Shown piece after piece: positions 11,320-24,933 of a DNA stretch of 64,000 nt; within the stretch, counting starts at the first letter, position 1; each line of letters opens with the position of its first letter. Source of the stretch: Sipunculus nudus (taxonomy: Eukaryota > Annelida > Sipuncula > Golfingiida > Sipunculidae); the NCBI GenBank assembly GCA_026874595.1, contig CM049316.1, positions 31,291,339 through 31,355,338 of the forward strand, given 5' to 3'. Below the pieces are notes generated by a model. It had not been told where the DNA came from. It did no database searches and saw nothing but the letters and a program-made list of their open reading frames with translations. Both the position numbers and the translations under genes were made by a program.

Positions 11320-14300
11320 CAAAATCACAGCGGAAATGGAGCATTTTCCTAAAAATAAACACTGATATGACAGATAGGGAGACAGACGGGTTCCCTGGCT
11401 ACACAGCAGTCCCGGTTAGTGAACATTAATGTCAAAAGTAAGGGCAATATCCTTTAATCAAAACCACAAATGTATAATTCTGCTTCTTTAAAAAAGTCAT
11501 TAATTGATTCCTGGGACCCATTTTCTAATTTTAACAGAATTTAAATACAGTGTTTCACCATTTCTGACATTATTAGACCCCCGCAAAGTCTAAAAATACA
11601 TTATTTCTTCATAAAATGGTGCCAAAAAGCAATTATGAAGGCATATTCCCTTTGCTTACCCTTTGCTTATGCTTTGCTTATTCTTTGCTTACGGCAAAAT
11701 CACAACGGAAATGGAGCATTTTCCTAAAAATAAACACTGATATGACCCATAGGGAGATAGACGGGGACTCTGACTGCACAGCATTCCCGGTTAGTGAACA
11801 TTAATATCAAAAGTAAGGGCAATATCGTTCAATCAAAACCAGAAATGTATAATTCTGCTTCTTGAAAAAAAATCATTTATTTATTCCTGGGACCCATTTT
11901 CTAATTTTCACAGAATTTACCTAAAGTGTTTCACCATTTCTGACGTTATTAGAGCCCCGCAAAGTCTAAAAATACATTATTGTCTTCAGAAAATGGTGCC
12001 AAAAAGCAATAATGAAGGCATAATCCCTTTGCTTACACTTTTCTTATGCTTTGCTTATTCTTTGCTTACGGCAAAATCACAACGGAAATGGAGCATTTTC
12101 CTAAAAATAAACACTGATATGACCCATAGGGAGATTGACGGGTCCTCTGGCTGCACAGCGTTCTCGGTTAGTGAACATTAATATCAAAAGTAAGGGCAAT
12201 ATCGTTCAATCAAAACCAGAAATGTATATTTCAGCTATTTCTATAAAAGTCATTTATTGATTCCTGGGACCTATTTTCTAATTTTAAAAGAATTTACCTA
12301 CAATGTTTCACCATTTCTGACGTTATTAGAGCCCCGCAAAGTCTAAAAATACATTATTGTCTTCAGAAAATGGTGCCAAAAAGCAATTATGAAGGCATAA
12401 TCCCTTTGCTTAGACTTTGCTTATGCTTTGCTTATTCTTTGCTTACGGCAAAATCACAACAGAAATGCAGCATTTTTCTAAAAATACACACTGATATGAC
12501 CCATAGGGAGACAGACGGGTTCCCTGGCTACACAGCAGTCCCGGTTAGTGAACATTAATATCAAAAATAAGGGCAATATCGTTTAATCAAAACCGCAAAT
12601 GTATATTTCAGCTATTTTTATAAAAGTCATTTATTGGTTTCTTGGACCCATTTTCCAATTTTAACACAATTTACCTACAGTGTTTTACCATTTCTGACAT
12701 TATTAGACCCCCGTAAAGTCCAAAAATACATTATTTCTTCAGAAAATGGTGCCAAAAAGCAATTATGAAGGCATAATCCCTTTGCTTACCATTTGCTTAT
12801 GCTTTGCTTATTCTTTGCTTATGGCAAAATCACAACAGAAATGCAGCAATTCCCTAAAAATACACACTAATATGACCCATAGGAAGACAGACGGGTCCCC
12901 TGGCTAAACAGCAGTCCCGGTTAGTGAACATTAATATAAAAAATAAGGGCAATATCGTTCAATCAAAACCGCAAATGTATATTTCAGCTATTTTTATAAA
13001 AGTCATTTATTGATTTCTTGGACCCATTTTTCAATTTTAACACAATTTACCTACAGTGTTTTACTATTTCTGACATTATTAGACCACCGCTAAGTCTAAA
13101 AATACATTATTGTCTTCAGAAAATATTGTCAAAAAGCAATTATTAAGGCATAATCCCTTTGCTTACACTTTGCTTATGCTTTGCATTCTTTGCTTACGGC
13201 AAAATCACAACGGAAATGGAGCATTTTCCTAAAAATAAACACTGATATGACCCATAGGGAGATAGACGGGGACTCTGACTGCACAGCATTCCCGGTTAGT
13301 GAACATTAATATCAAAAGTAAGGGCAATATCGTTCAATCAAAACCAGAAATGTATAATTCTGCTTCTTGAAAAAAAATAATTTATTTATTCCTGGGACCC
13401 ATTTTCTAATTTTCACAGAATTTACCTACAGTGTTTCACCATTTCTGACGTTATTAGAGCCCCGCAAAGTCTAAAAATACATTATTGTCTTCAGAAAATG
13501 GTGCCAAAAAGCAATAATGAAGGCATAATCCCTTTGCTTACACTTTGCTTATGCTTTGCTTATTCTTTGCTTACGGCAAAATCACAACGGAAATGGAGCA
13601 TTTTCCTAAAAATAAACACTGATATGACCCATAGGGAGATTGACGGGTCCTCTGGCTGCACAGCGTTCTCGGTTAGTGAACATTAATATCAAAAGTAAGG
13701 GCAATATCGTTCAATCAAAACCAGAAATGTATATTTCAGGTATTTTTATAAAAGTCATTTATTGATTCCTGGGACCTATTTTCTAATTTTAAAAGAATTT
13801 ACCTACAATGTTTCACAATTTCTGACGTTATTAGAGCCCCGCAAAGTCTAAAAATACATTATTGTCTTCAGAAAATGGTGCCAAAAAGCAATTATGAAGC
13901 CATAATCCCTTTGCTTAGACTTTGCTTATGCTTTGCTTATTCTTTGCTTACGGCAAAATCACAACAGAAATGCAGCATTTTTCTAAAAATACACACTGAT
14001 ATGACCCATAGGGAGACAGACGGGTTCCCTGGCTACACAGCAGTCCCGGTTAGTGAACATTAATATCAAAAATAAGGGCAATATCGTTTAATCAAAACCG
14101 CAAATGTATATTTCAGCTATTTTTTATAAAAGTCATTTATTGGTTTCTTGGACCCATTTTCCAATTTTAACACAATTTACCTACAGTGTTTTACCATTTC
14201 TGACATTATTAGACCCCCGTAAAGTCCAAAAATACATTATTTCTTCAGAAAATGGTGCCAAAAAGCAATTATGAAGGCATAATCCCTTTGCTTACCATTT

Positions 14301-15952
14301 GCTTATGCTTTGCTTATTCTTTGCTTATGGCAAAATCACAACAGAAATGCAGCAATTCCCTAAAAATACACACTAATATGACCCATAGGAAGACAGACGG
14401 GTCCCCTGGCTACACAGCAGTCCCGGTTAGTGAACATTAATATCAAAAATAAGGGCAATATCGTTCAATCAAAACCGCAAATGTATATTTCAGCTATTTT
14501 TATAAAAGTCATTTATTGATTTCTTGGACCCATTTTTCAATTTAGCACAATTTACCTACAGTGTTTTACTATTTCTGACATTATTAGACCACCGCTAAGT
14601 CTAAAAATACATTATTGTCTTCAGAAAATGGTGTCAAAAAGCAATTATGAAGGCATAATCCCTTTGCTTAGACTTTGCTTATGCTTTGCTTATTCTTTGC
14701 TTACGGCAAAATCACAACGGAAATGGAGCATTTTCCTAAAAATAAACACTGATATGACCCATAGGGAGATAGACGGGTCCTCTGGCTGCAGAGCGTTCCC
14801 GGTTAGTGAACATTAATATCAAAAGTATGGGCAATATCGTTCAATCAAAACCAGAAATGTATATTTCAGCTATTTTTATAAAAGTCATTTATTGATTTCT
14901 TGGACCCATTTTTCAATTTTAACACAATTTACCTACAGTGTTTTACTATTTCTGACATTATTAGACCCCCGCGAAGTCTAAAAATACATTATTGTCTTCA
15001 GAAAATGGTGCCAAAAAGCAATTATGAAGGCATAATCCCTTTGCTTACACTTTGCTTATGCTTTGCTTATTCTTTGCTTAGGGCAAAATCACAACGGAAA
15101 TGCAGCATTTTCCTAAAAGTACACACTGATATGACCCATAGGGAGATAGACGGGTCCTCTGGCTGCAGAGCGTTCCCGGTTAGTGAACATTAATATCAAA
15201 AGTATGGGCAATATCGTTCAATCAAAACCAGAAATGTATATTTCAGCTATTTTTATAAAAGTCATTTATTGATTTCTTGGACCCATTTTTCAATTTTAAC
15301 ACAATTTACCTACAGTGTTTTACTATTTCTGACATTATTAGACCCCCGCGAAGTCTAAAAATACATTATTGTATTCAGAAAATGGTGCCAAAAAGCAATT
15401 ATGAAGGCATAATCCCTTTGCTTACACTTTGCTTATGCTTTGCTTATTCTTTGCTTACGGCAAAATCACAACAGAAATGCAGCATTTTCCTAAAAGTACA
15501 CACTGATATGACCCATAGGGAGACAGACGGGTTCCCTGGCTACAGAGCTGTCCCGGTTAGTGAACATTAATATCAAAAATAAGGGCAATATCGTTCAATC
15601 AAAACCGCAAATGTATATTTCAGCTATTTTTATAAAAGTCATTTATTGGTTTCTTGGACCCATTTTCCAATTTTAACACAATTTACCTACAGTGTTTTAC
15701 CATTTCTGACATTATTAGACCCCCGTAAAGTCCAAAAATACATTATTTCTTCAGAAAATGGTGCCAAAAAGCAATTATGAAGGCATAATCCCTTTGCTTA
15801 CCCTTTGCTTATGCTTTGCTTATTCTTTGCTTATGGCAAAATCACAACAGAAATGCAGCATTTTCCTAAAAATAAACACTGATATGACCCATAGGAAGAT
15901 AGACGGGTACTCTAACTGCACAGCAGTCCCGGTTAGTGAACATTAATATCAA

Positions 15953-16200
15953 TCCCTTTGCTTACCATTTGCTTATGCTGTGCTTATTCTTTGCTTATGG
16001 CAAAATCACAACAGAAATGCAGCATTTTCCTAAAAATACACACTAATATGACCCATAGGGAGACAGACGGGTCCCCTGGCTACACAGCAGTCCCGGTTAG
16101 GGAACAATAATATAAAAAATAAGGGCAATATCGTTCAATCAAAACCGCAAATGTATATTTCAGCTATTTTTATAAAAGTCATTTATTGGTTTCTTGGACC
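15953..16200 (+). repeat. Truncated monomer O, HOR copy 1
   Basis: The N monomer ends at ATTAATATCAA and joins TCCCTTTGC at 15953, deleting about 212 bp. The monomer ends in the unusual GTTAGGGAACAATAATATAAAAAATAAG, where other monomers read GTTAGTGAACATTAATATC. Confidence 0.92.
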
Positions 16201-16417
16201 CCTTGGACGTTATTAGAGCCCCTTGGACGTTATTAGAGCCCCGCAAAGTCTAAAAATACATTATTGTCTTCAGAAAATGGTGCCAAAAAGCAATTATGAA
16301 GGCATAATCCCTTTGCTTAGACTTTGCTTATGTTTAAAAATACATTATTGTCTTCAGAAAATGGTGCCAAAAAGCAATTATGAAGGCATAATCCCTTTGC
16401 TTAGACTTTGCTTATGC
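16201..16417 (+). repeat. Composite monomer P core, HOR copy 1
   Basis: Two tandem copies of a 20-bp unit built on TTGGACGTTATTAGAG lie at 16201-16220 and 16221-16240. They replace about 40 bp net of the normal AT-rich segment. An 84-bp unit is then tandemly duplicated at 16250-16333 and 16334-16417, covering ATACATT to CTTATG. P therefore has two ATGGTG starts, 84 bp apart, and one complete downstream half. Confidence 0.95.
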
Positions 16418-19400
16418 TTTGCTTATTCTTTGCTTACGGCAAAATCACAACAGAAATGCAGCATTTTTCTAAAAATACACACTGATATGACCCATAGGGA
16501 GACAGACGGGTTCCCTGGCTACACAGCAGTCCCGGTTAGTGAACATTAATATCAAAAATAAGGGCAATATCGTTTAATCAAAACCGCAAATGTATATTTC
16601 AGCTATTTTTATAAAAGTCATTTATTGGTTTCTTGGACCCATTTTCCAATTTTAACACAATTTACCTACAGTGTTTTACCATTTCTGACATTATTAGACC
16701 CCCGTAAAGTCCAAAAATACATTATTTCTTCAGAAAATGGTGCCAAAAAGCAATTATGAAGGCATAATCCCTTTGCTTACACTTTGCTTATGCTTTGCTT
16801 ATTCTTTGCTTACGGCAAAATCACAACAGAAATGCAGCATTTTCCTAAAAATACATACTTATATTACCCATATCGAGACAAACGGGCTCCCTGGCTACAC
16901 AGCAGTCACGGTCAGTGAAGATTAATATCAAAAGTAAGGGCAATATCGTTCAATAAAAACAGCACATGTATAATTCTGCTACTTTCAAAAAGTCATTTAT
17001 TGATTCCTGGGACCCATTTTCTAATTTTAACAGAATTTAAATACAGTGTTTCACCATTTCTGACATTATTAGACCCCCGCAAAGCCCAAATATACATTAT
17101 TTCTTCAGAAAATGGTGCCAAAAAGCAATTATGAAGGCATAATCCCTTTGCTTACACTTTGCTCATGCTTTGCTTATTCTTTGCTTACGGCAAAATCACA
17201 ACAGAAATGAAGCATTTTCCCTAAAAATACACACTAATATGACCCATAGGGAGACAGACGGCTCCCCTGGCTAGACAACAGTCCCGGATAGTGAACATTA
17301 ATATCAAAAATAAGGGCAATATCGTTCAATCAAAACCGCAAATGTATATTTCAGCTATTTTTATAAAAGTCATTTATTGATTTCTTGGACCCATTTTTGA
17401 ATTTTAACACAATTTACCTACAGTGTTTTACTATTTCTGACATTATTAGACCCCCGCGAAGTCTAAAAATACATTATTGTCTTCAGAAAATGGTGCCAAA
17501 AAGCAATTATGAAGGCATAATCCCTTTGCTTACACTTTGCTTATCCTTTGCTTATTCTTTGCTTACGGCAAAATCACAACAGAAATGCAGCATTTTCCTA
17601 AAAATACACACTGATATGACCCATAGGGAGACAGACGGGTTCCCTGGCTACACAGCAGTCCCGGTTAGTGAACATTAATATCAAAAATAAGGGCAATATC
17701 GTTTAATCAAAACCGCAAATGTATATTTCAGCTATTTTTTATAAAAGTCATTTATTGGTTTCTTGGACCCATTTTCCAATTTTAACACAATTTACCTACA
17801 GTGTTTTACCATTTCTGACATTATTAGACCCCCGTAAAGTCCAAAAATACATTATTTCTTCAGAAAATGGTGCCAAAAAGCAATTATGAAGGCATAATCC
17901 CTTTGCTTACCATTTGCTTATGCTTTGCTTATTCTTTGCTTATGGCAAAATCACAACAGAAATGCAGCAATTCCCTAAAAATACACACTAATATGACCCA
18001 TAGGAAGACAGACGGGTCCCCTGGCTACACAGCAGTCCCGGTTAGTGAACATTAATATCAAAAATAAGGGCAATATCGTTCAATCAAAACCGCAAATGTA
18101 TATTTCAGCTATTTTTATAAAAGTCATTTATTGATTTCTTGGACCCATTTTTCAATTTTAACACAATTTACCTACAGTGTTTTACTATTTCTGACATTAT
18201 TAGACCACCGCTAAGTCTAAAAATACATTATTGTCTTCAGAAAATGGTGTCAAAAAGCAATTATGAAGGCATAATCCCTTTGCTTAGACTTTGCTTATGC
18301 TTTGCTTATTCTTTGCTTACGGCAAAATCACAACGGAAATGGAGCATTTTCCTAAAAATAAACACTGATATGACCCATAGGGAGATAGACGGGTCCTCTG
18401 GCTGCAGAGCGTTCCCGGTTAGTGAACATTAATATCAAAAGTATGGGCAATATCGTTCAATCAAAACCAGAAATGTATATTTCAGCTATTTTTATAAAAG
18501 TCATTTATTGATTTCTTGGACCCATTTTTCAATTTTAACACAATTTACCTACAGTGTTTTACTATTTCTGACATTATTAGACCCCCGCGAAGTCTAAAAA
18601 TACATTATTGTCTTCAGAAAATGGTGCCAAAAAGCAATTATGAAGGCATAATCCCTTTGCTTACACTTTGCTTATGCTTTGCTTATTCTTTGCTTACGGC
18701 AAAATCACAACGGAAATGCAGCATTTTCCTAAAAGTACACACTGATATGACCCATAGGGAGATAGACGGGTCCTCTGGCTGCAGAGCGTTCCCGGTTAGT
18801 GAACATTAATATCAAAAGTATGGGCAATATCGTTCAATCAAAACCAGAAATGTATATTTCAGCTATTTTTATAAAAGTCATTTATTGATTTCTTGGACCC
18901 ATTTTTCAATTTTAACACAATTTACCTACAGTGTTTTACTATTTCTGACATTATTAGACCCCCGCGAAGTCTAAAAATACATTATTGTATTCAGAAAATG
19001 GTGCCAAAAAGCAATTATGAAGGCATAATCCCTTTGCTTACACTTTGCTTATGCTTTGCTTATTCTTTGCTTACGGCAAAATCACAACAGAAATGCAGCA
19101 TTTTCCTAAAAGTACACACTGATATGACCCATAGGGAGACAGACGGGTTCCCTGGCTACAGAGCTGTCCCGGTTAGTGAACATTAATATCAAAAATAAGG
19201 GCAATATCGTTCAATCAAAACCGCAAATGTATATTTCAGCTATTTTTATAAAAGTCATTTATTGGTTTCTTGGACCCATTTTCCAATTTTAACACAATTT
19301 ACCTACAGTGTTTTACCATTTCTGACATTATTAGACCCCCGTAAAGTCCAAAAATACATTATTTCTTCAGAAAATGGTGCCAAAAAGCAATTATGAAGGC

Positions 19401-19568
19401 ATAATCCCTTTGCTTACCCTTTGCTTATGCTTTGCTTATTCTTTGCTTATGGCAAAATCACAACAGAAATGCAGCATTTTCCTAAAAATAAACACTGATA
19501 TGACCCATAGGAAGATAGACGGGTACTCTAACTGCACAGCAGTCCCGGTTAGTGAACATTAATATCAA

Positions 19569-19816
19569 TCCCTTTGCTTACCATTTGCTTATGCTGTGCT
19601 TATTCTTTGCTTATGGCAAAATCACAACAGAAATGCAGCATTTTCCTAAAAATACACATTAATATGACCCATAGGGAGACAGACGGGTCCCCTGGCTACA
19701 CAGCAGTCCCGGTTAGGGAACAATAATATAAAAAATAAGGGCAATATCGTTCAATCAAAACCGCAAATGTATATTTCAGCTATTTTTATAAAAGTCATTT
19801 ATTGGTTTCTTGGACC
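19569..19816 (+). repeat. Truncated monomer O, HOR copy 2
   Basis: Same ATCAA-TCCCTTTGC junction. A private T gives ACACATTAATATG near 19665, where the others read ACACACTAATATG. Confidence 0.92.
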
Positions 19817-20033
19817 CCTTGGACGTTATTAGAGCCCCTTGGACGTTATTAGAGCCCCGCAAAGTCTAAAAATACATTATTGTCTTCAGAAAATGGTGCC
19901 AAAAAGCAATTATGAAGGCATAATCCCTTTGCTTAGACTTTGCTTATGTTTAAAAATACATTATTGTCTTCAGAAAATGGTGCCAAAAAGCAATTATGAA
20001 GGCATAATCCCTTTGCTTAGACTTTGCTTATGC
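19817..20033 (+). repeat. Composite monomer P core, HOR copy 2
   Basis: The 20-bp pair lies at 19817-19856 and the 84-bp pair at 19866-20033, arranged as in copy 1. Confidence 0.95.
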
Positions 20034-23000
20034 TTTGCTTATTCTTTGCTTACGGCAAAATCACAACAGAAATGCAGCATTTTTCTAAAAATACACACTG
20101 ATATGACCCATAGGGAGACAGACGGGTTCCCTGGCTACACAGCAGTCCCGGTTAGTGAACATTAATATCAAAAATAAGGGCAATATCGTTTAATCAAAAC
20201 CGCAAATGTATATTTCAGCTATTTTTATAAAAGTCATTTATTGGTTTCTTGGACCCATTTTCCAATTTTAACACAATTTACCTACAGTGTTTTACCATTT
20301 CTGACATTATTAGACCCCCGTAAAGTCCAAAAATACATTATTTCTTCAGAAAATGGTGCCAAAAAGCAATTATGAAGGCATAATCCCTTTGCTTACACTT
20401 TGCTTATGCTTTGCTTATTCTTTGCTTACGGCAAAATCACAACAGAAATGCAGCATTTTCCTAAAAATACATACTTATATTACCCATATCGAGACAAACG
20501 GGCTCCCTGGCTACACAGCAGTCACGGTCAGTGAAGATTAATATCAAAAGTAAGGGCAATATCGTTCAATAAAAACAGCACATGTATAATTCTGCTACTT
20601 TCAAAAAGTCATTTATTGATTCCTGGGACCCATTTTCTAATTTTAACAGAATTTAAATACAGTGTTTCACCATTTCTGACATTATTAGACCCCCGCAAAG
20701 CCCAAATATACATTATTTCTTCAGAAAATGGTGCCAAAAAGCAATTATGAAGGCATAATCCCTTTGCTTACACTTTGCTCATGCTTTGCTTATTCTTTGC
20801 TTACGGCAAAATCACAACAGAAATGAAGCATTTTCCCTAAAAATACACACTAATATGACCCATAGGGAGACAGACGGCTCCCCTGGCTAGACAACAGTCC
20901 CGGATAGTGAACATTAATATCAAAAATAAGGGCAATATCGTTCAATCAAAACCGCAAATGTATATTTCAGCTATTTTTATAAAAGTCATTTATTGATTTC
21001 TTGGACCCATTTTTGAATTTTAACACAATTTACCTACAGTGTTTTACTATTTCTGACATTATTAGACCCCCGCGAAGTCTAAAAATACATTATTGTCTTC
21101 AGAAAATGGTGCCAAAAAGCAATTATGAAGGCATAATCCCTTTGCTTACACTTTGCTTATCCTTTGCTTATTCTTTGCTTACGGCAAAATCACAACAGAA
21201 ATGCAGCATTTTCCTAAAAATACACACTGATATGACCCATAGGGAGACAGACGGGTTCCCTGGCTACACAGCAGTCCCGGTTAGTGAACATTAATATCAA
21301 AAATAAGGGCAATATCGTTCAATCAAAACCGCAAATGTATATTTCAGCTATTTTTATAGAAGTCATTTATTGCTTTCTTTGACCCATTTTCCAATTTTAA
21401 CACAATTTACCTACAGTGTTTTACCATTTCTGACATTATTAGACCCCCGTAAAGTCCAAAAATACATTATTTCTTCAGAAAATGGTGCCAAAAAGCAATT
21501 ATGAAGGCATAATCCCTTTGCTTACCCTTTGCTTATGCTTTGCTTATTCTTTGCTTACGGCAAAATCACAGCGGAAATGGAGCATTTTCCTAAAAATAAA
21601 CACTGATATGACAGATAGGGAGACAGACGGGTTCCCTGGCTACACAGCAGTCCCGGTTAGTGAACATTAATGTCAAAAGTAAGGGCAATATCCTTTAATC
21701 AAAACCACAAATGTATAATTCTGCTTCTTTAAAAAAGTCATTAATTGATTCCTGGGACCCATTTTCAAATTTTAACAGAATTTAAATACAGTGTTTCACC
21801 ATTTCTGACATTATTAGACCCCCGCAAAGTCTAAAAATACATTATTTCTTCATAAAATGGTGCCAAAAAGCAATTATGAAGGCATATTCCCTTTGCTTAC
21901 CCTTTGCTTATGCTTTGCTTATTCTTTGCTTACGGCAAAATCACAACGGAAATGGAGCATTTTCCTAAAAATAAACACTGATATGACCCATAGGGAGATA
22001 GACGGGGACTCTGACTGCACAGCATTCCCGGTTAGTGAACATTAATATCAAAAGTAAGGGCAATATCGTTCAATCAAAACCAGAAATGTATAATTCTGCT
22101 TCTTGAAAAAAAATCATTTATTTATTCCTGGGACCCATTTTCTAATTTTCACAGAATTTACCTAAAGTGTTTCACCATTTCTGACGTTATTAGAGCCCCG
22201 CAAAGTCTAAAAATACATTATTGTCTTCAGAAAATGGTGCCAAAAAGCAATAATGAAGGCATAATCCCTTTGCTTACACTTTTCTTATGCTTTGCTTATT
22301 CTTTGCTTACGGCAAAATCACAACGGAAATGGAGCATTTTCCTAAAAATAAACACTGATATGACCCATAGGGAGATTGACGGGTCCTCTGGCTGCACAGC
22401 GTTCTCGGTTAGTGAACATTAATATCAAAAGTAAGGGCAATATCGTTCAATCAAAACCAGAAATGTATATTTCAGCTATTTCTATAAAAGTCATTTATTG
22501 ATTCCTGGGACCTATTTTCTAATTTTAAAAGAATTTACCTACGTTTCACCATTTCTGACGTTATTAGAGCCCCGCAAAGTCTAAAAATACATTATTGTCT
22601 TCAGAAAATGGTGCCAAAAAGCAATTATGAAGGCATAATCCCTTTGCTTAGACTTTGCTTATGCTTTGCTTATTCTTTGCTTACGGCAAAATCACAACAG
22701 AAATGCAGCATTTTTCTAAAAATACACACTGATATGACCCATAGGGAGACAGACGGGTTCCCTGGCTACACAGCAGTCCCGGTTAGTGAACATTAATATC
22801 AAAAATAAGGGCAATATCTTTTAATCAAAACCGCAAATGTATATTTCAGCTATTTTTATAAAAGTCATTTATTGGTTTCTTGGACCCATTTTCCAATTTT
22901 AACACAATTTACCTACAGTGTTTTACCATTTCTGACATTATTAGACCCCCGTAAAGTCCAAAAATACATTATTTCTTCAGAAAATGGTGCCAAAAAGCAA

Positions 23001-24685
23001 TTATGAAGGCATAATCCCTTTGCTTACCATTTGCTTATGCTTTGCTTATTCTTTGCTTATGGCAAAATCACAACAGAAATGCAGCAATTCCCTAAAAATA
23101 CACACTAATATGACCCATAGGAAGACAGACGGGTCCCCTGGCTACACAGCAGTCCCGGTTAGTGAACATTAATATCAAAAATAAGGGCAATATCGTTCAA
23201 TCAAAACCGCAAATGTATATTTCAGCTATTTTTATAAAAGTCATTTATTGATTTCTTGGACCCATTTTTCAATTTTAACACAATTTACCTACAGTGTTTT
23301 ACTATTTCTGACATTATTAGACCACCGCTAAGTCTAAAAATACATTATTGTCTTCAGAAAATGGTGTCAAAAAGCAATTATGAAGGCATAATCCCTTTGC
23401 TTACACTTTGCTTATGCTTTGCTTATTCTTTGCTTACGGCAAAATCACAACGGAAATGGAGCATTTTCTTAAAAATAAACACTGATATGACCCATAGGGA
23501 GATAGACGGGTCCTCTGGCTGCAGAGCGTTCCCGGTTAGTGAACATTAATATCAAAAGTATGGGCAATATCGTTCAATCAAAACCAGAAATGTATATTTC
23601 AGCTATTTTTATAAAAGTCATTTATTGATTTCTTGGACCCATTTTTCAATTTTAACACAATTTACCTACAGTGTTTTACTATTTCTGACATTATTAGACC
23701 CCCGCGAAGTCTAAAAATACATTATTGTCTTCAGAAAATGGTGCCAAAAAGCAATTATGAAGGCATAATCCCTTTGCTTACACTTTGCTTATGCTTTGCT
23801 TATTCTTTGCTTACGGCAAAATCACAACGGAAATGCAGCATTTTCCTAAAAGTACACACTGATATGACCCATAGGGAGATAGACGGGTCCTCTGGCTGCA
23901 GAGCGTTCCCGGTTAGTGAACATTAATATCAAAAGTATGGGCAATATCGTTCAATCAAAACCAGAAATGTATATTTCAGCTATTTTTATAAAAGTCATTT
24001 ATTGATTTCTTGGACCCATTTTTCAATTTTAACACAATTTACCTACAGTGTTTTACTATTTCTGACATTATTAGACCCCCGCGAAGTCTAAAAATACATT
24101 ATTGTATTCAGAAAATGGTGCCAAAAAGCAATTATGAAGGCATAATCCCTTTGCTTACACTTTGCTTATGCTTTGCTTATTCTTTGCTTACGGCAAAATC
24201 ACAACAGAAATGCAGCATTTTCCTAAAAGTACACACTGATATGACCCATAGGGAGACAGACGGGTTCCCTGGCTACAGAGCTGTCCCGGTTAGTGAACAT
24301 TAATATCAAAAATAAGGGCAATATCGTTCAATCAAAACCGCAAATGTATATTTCAGCTATTTTTATAAAAGTCATTTATTGGTTTCTTGGACCCATTTTC
24401 CAATTTTAACACAATTTACCTACAGTGTTTTACCATTTCTGACATTATTAGACCCCCGTAAAGTCCAAAAATACATTATTTCTTCAGAAAATGGTGCCAA
24501 AAAGCAATTATGAAGGCATAATCCCTTTGCTTACCCTTTGCTTATGCTTTGCTTATTCTTTGCTTATGGCAAAATCACAACAGAAATGCAGCATTTTCCT
24601 AAAAATAAACACTGATATGACCCATAGGAAGATAGACGGGTACTCTAACTGCACAGCAGTCCCGGTTAGTGAACATTAATATCAA

Positions 24686-24933
24686 TCCCTTTGCTTACCA
24701 TTTGCTTATGCTGTGCTTATTCTTTGCTTATGGCAAAATCACAACAGAAATGCAGCATTTTCCTAAAAATACACACTAATATGACCCATAGGGAGACAGA
24801 CGGGTCCCCTGGCTACACAGCAGTCCCGGTTAGGGAACAATAATATAAAAAATAAGGGCAATATCGTTCAATCAAAACCGCAAATGTATATTTCAGCTAT
24901 TTTTATAAAAGTCATTTATTGGTTTCTTGGACC
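24686..24933 (+). repeat. Truncated monomer O, HOR copy 3
   Basis: Same deletion junction and the same GTTAGGGAACAATAAT tail as in copy 1. Confidence 0.92.

Larger units (their letters stand above)
10865..17489 (+). repeat. HOR copy 1, complete 18-monomer unit (A-R), 6,625 bp
   Basis: Monomer starts: A 10865, B 11241, C 11616, D 11993, E 12370, F 12746, G 13123, H 13498, I 13875, J 14252, K 14628, L 15005, M 15382, N 15758, O after 15953, P 16277 with an internal second start at 16361, Q 16737, R 17112. Type markers: A has CTTATCCTTTGC; B has GACAGATAGGG and TTTATAGAAGTC downstream; C has GCATATTCCC; D and H have GCAATAATGAAGG; E and I have TTAGACTTTGC; F and J have GCAGCAATTCCC; G has AAAATATTGTC and a 2-bp loss at TTTGCATTC; K has GGTGTCAAAA; L has CGGAAATGCAG; M has TGTATTCAG; N has TACTCTAACTGC. 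Confidence 0.92.
17490..21105 (+). repeat. HOR copy 2, short form (A/I hybrid, J-R), 3,616 bp
   Basis: Starts: A/I hybrid 17490, J 17867, K 18244, L 18621, M 18998, N 19374, O after 19569, P 19893 and 19977, Q 20353, R 20728. Positions B to I, eight monomers, are absent. The first monomer has the A marker CTTATCCTTTGC at about 17541 but then the I-type tail with CGTTTAATC and the six-T run CTATTTTTTATAAAAG. The exchange therefore happened in register inside this monomer, between about 17550 and 17700. The copy is a near-exact repeat of 14252-17489 at offset 3,615-3,616. Confidence 0.92.
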
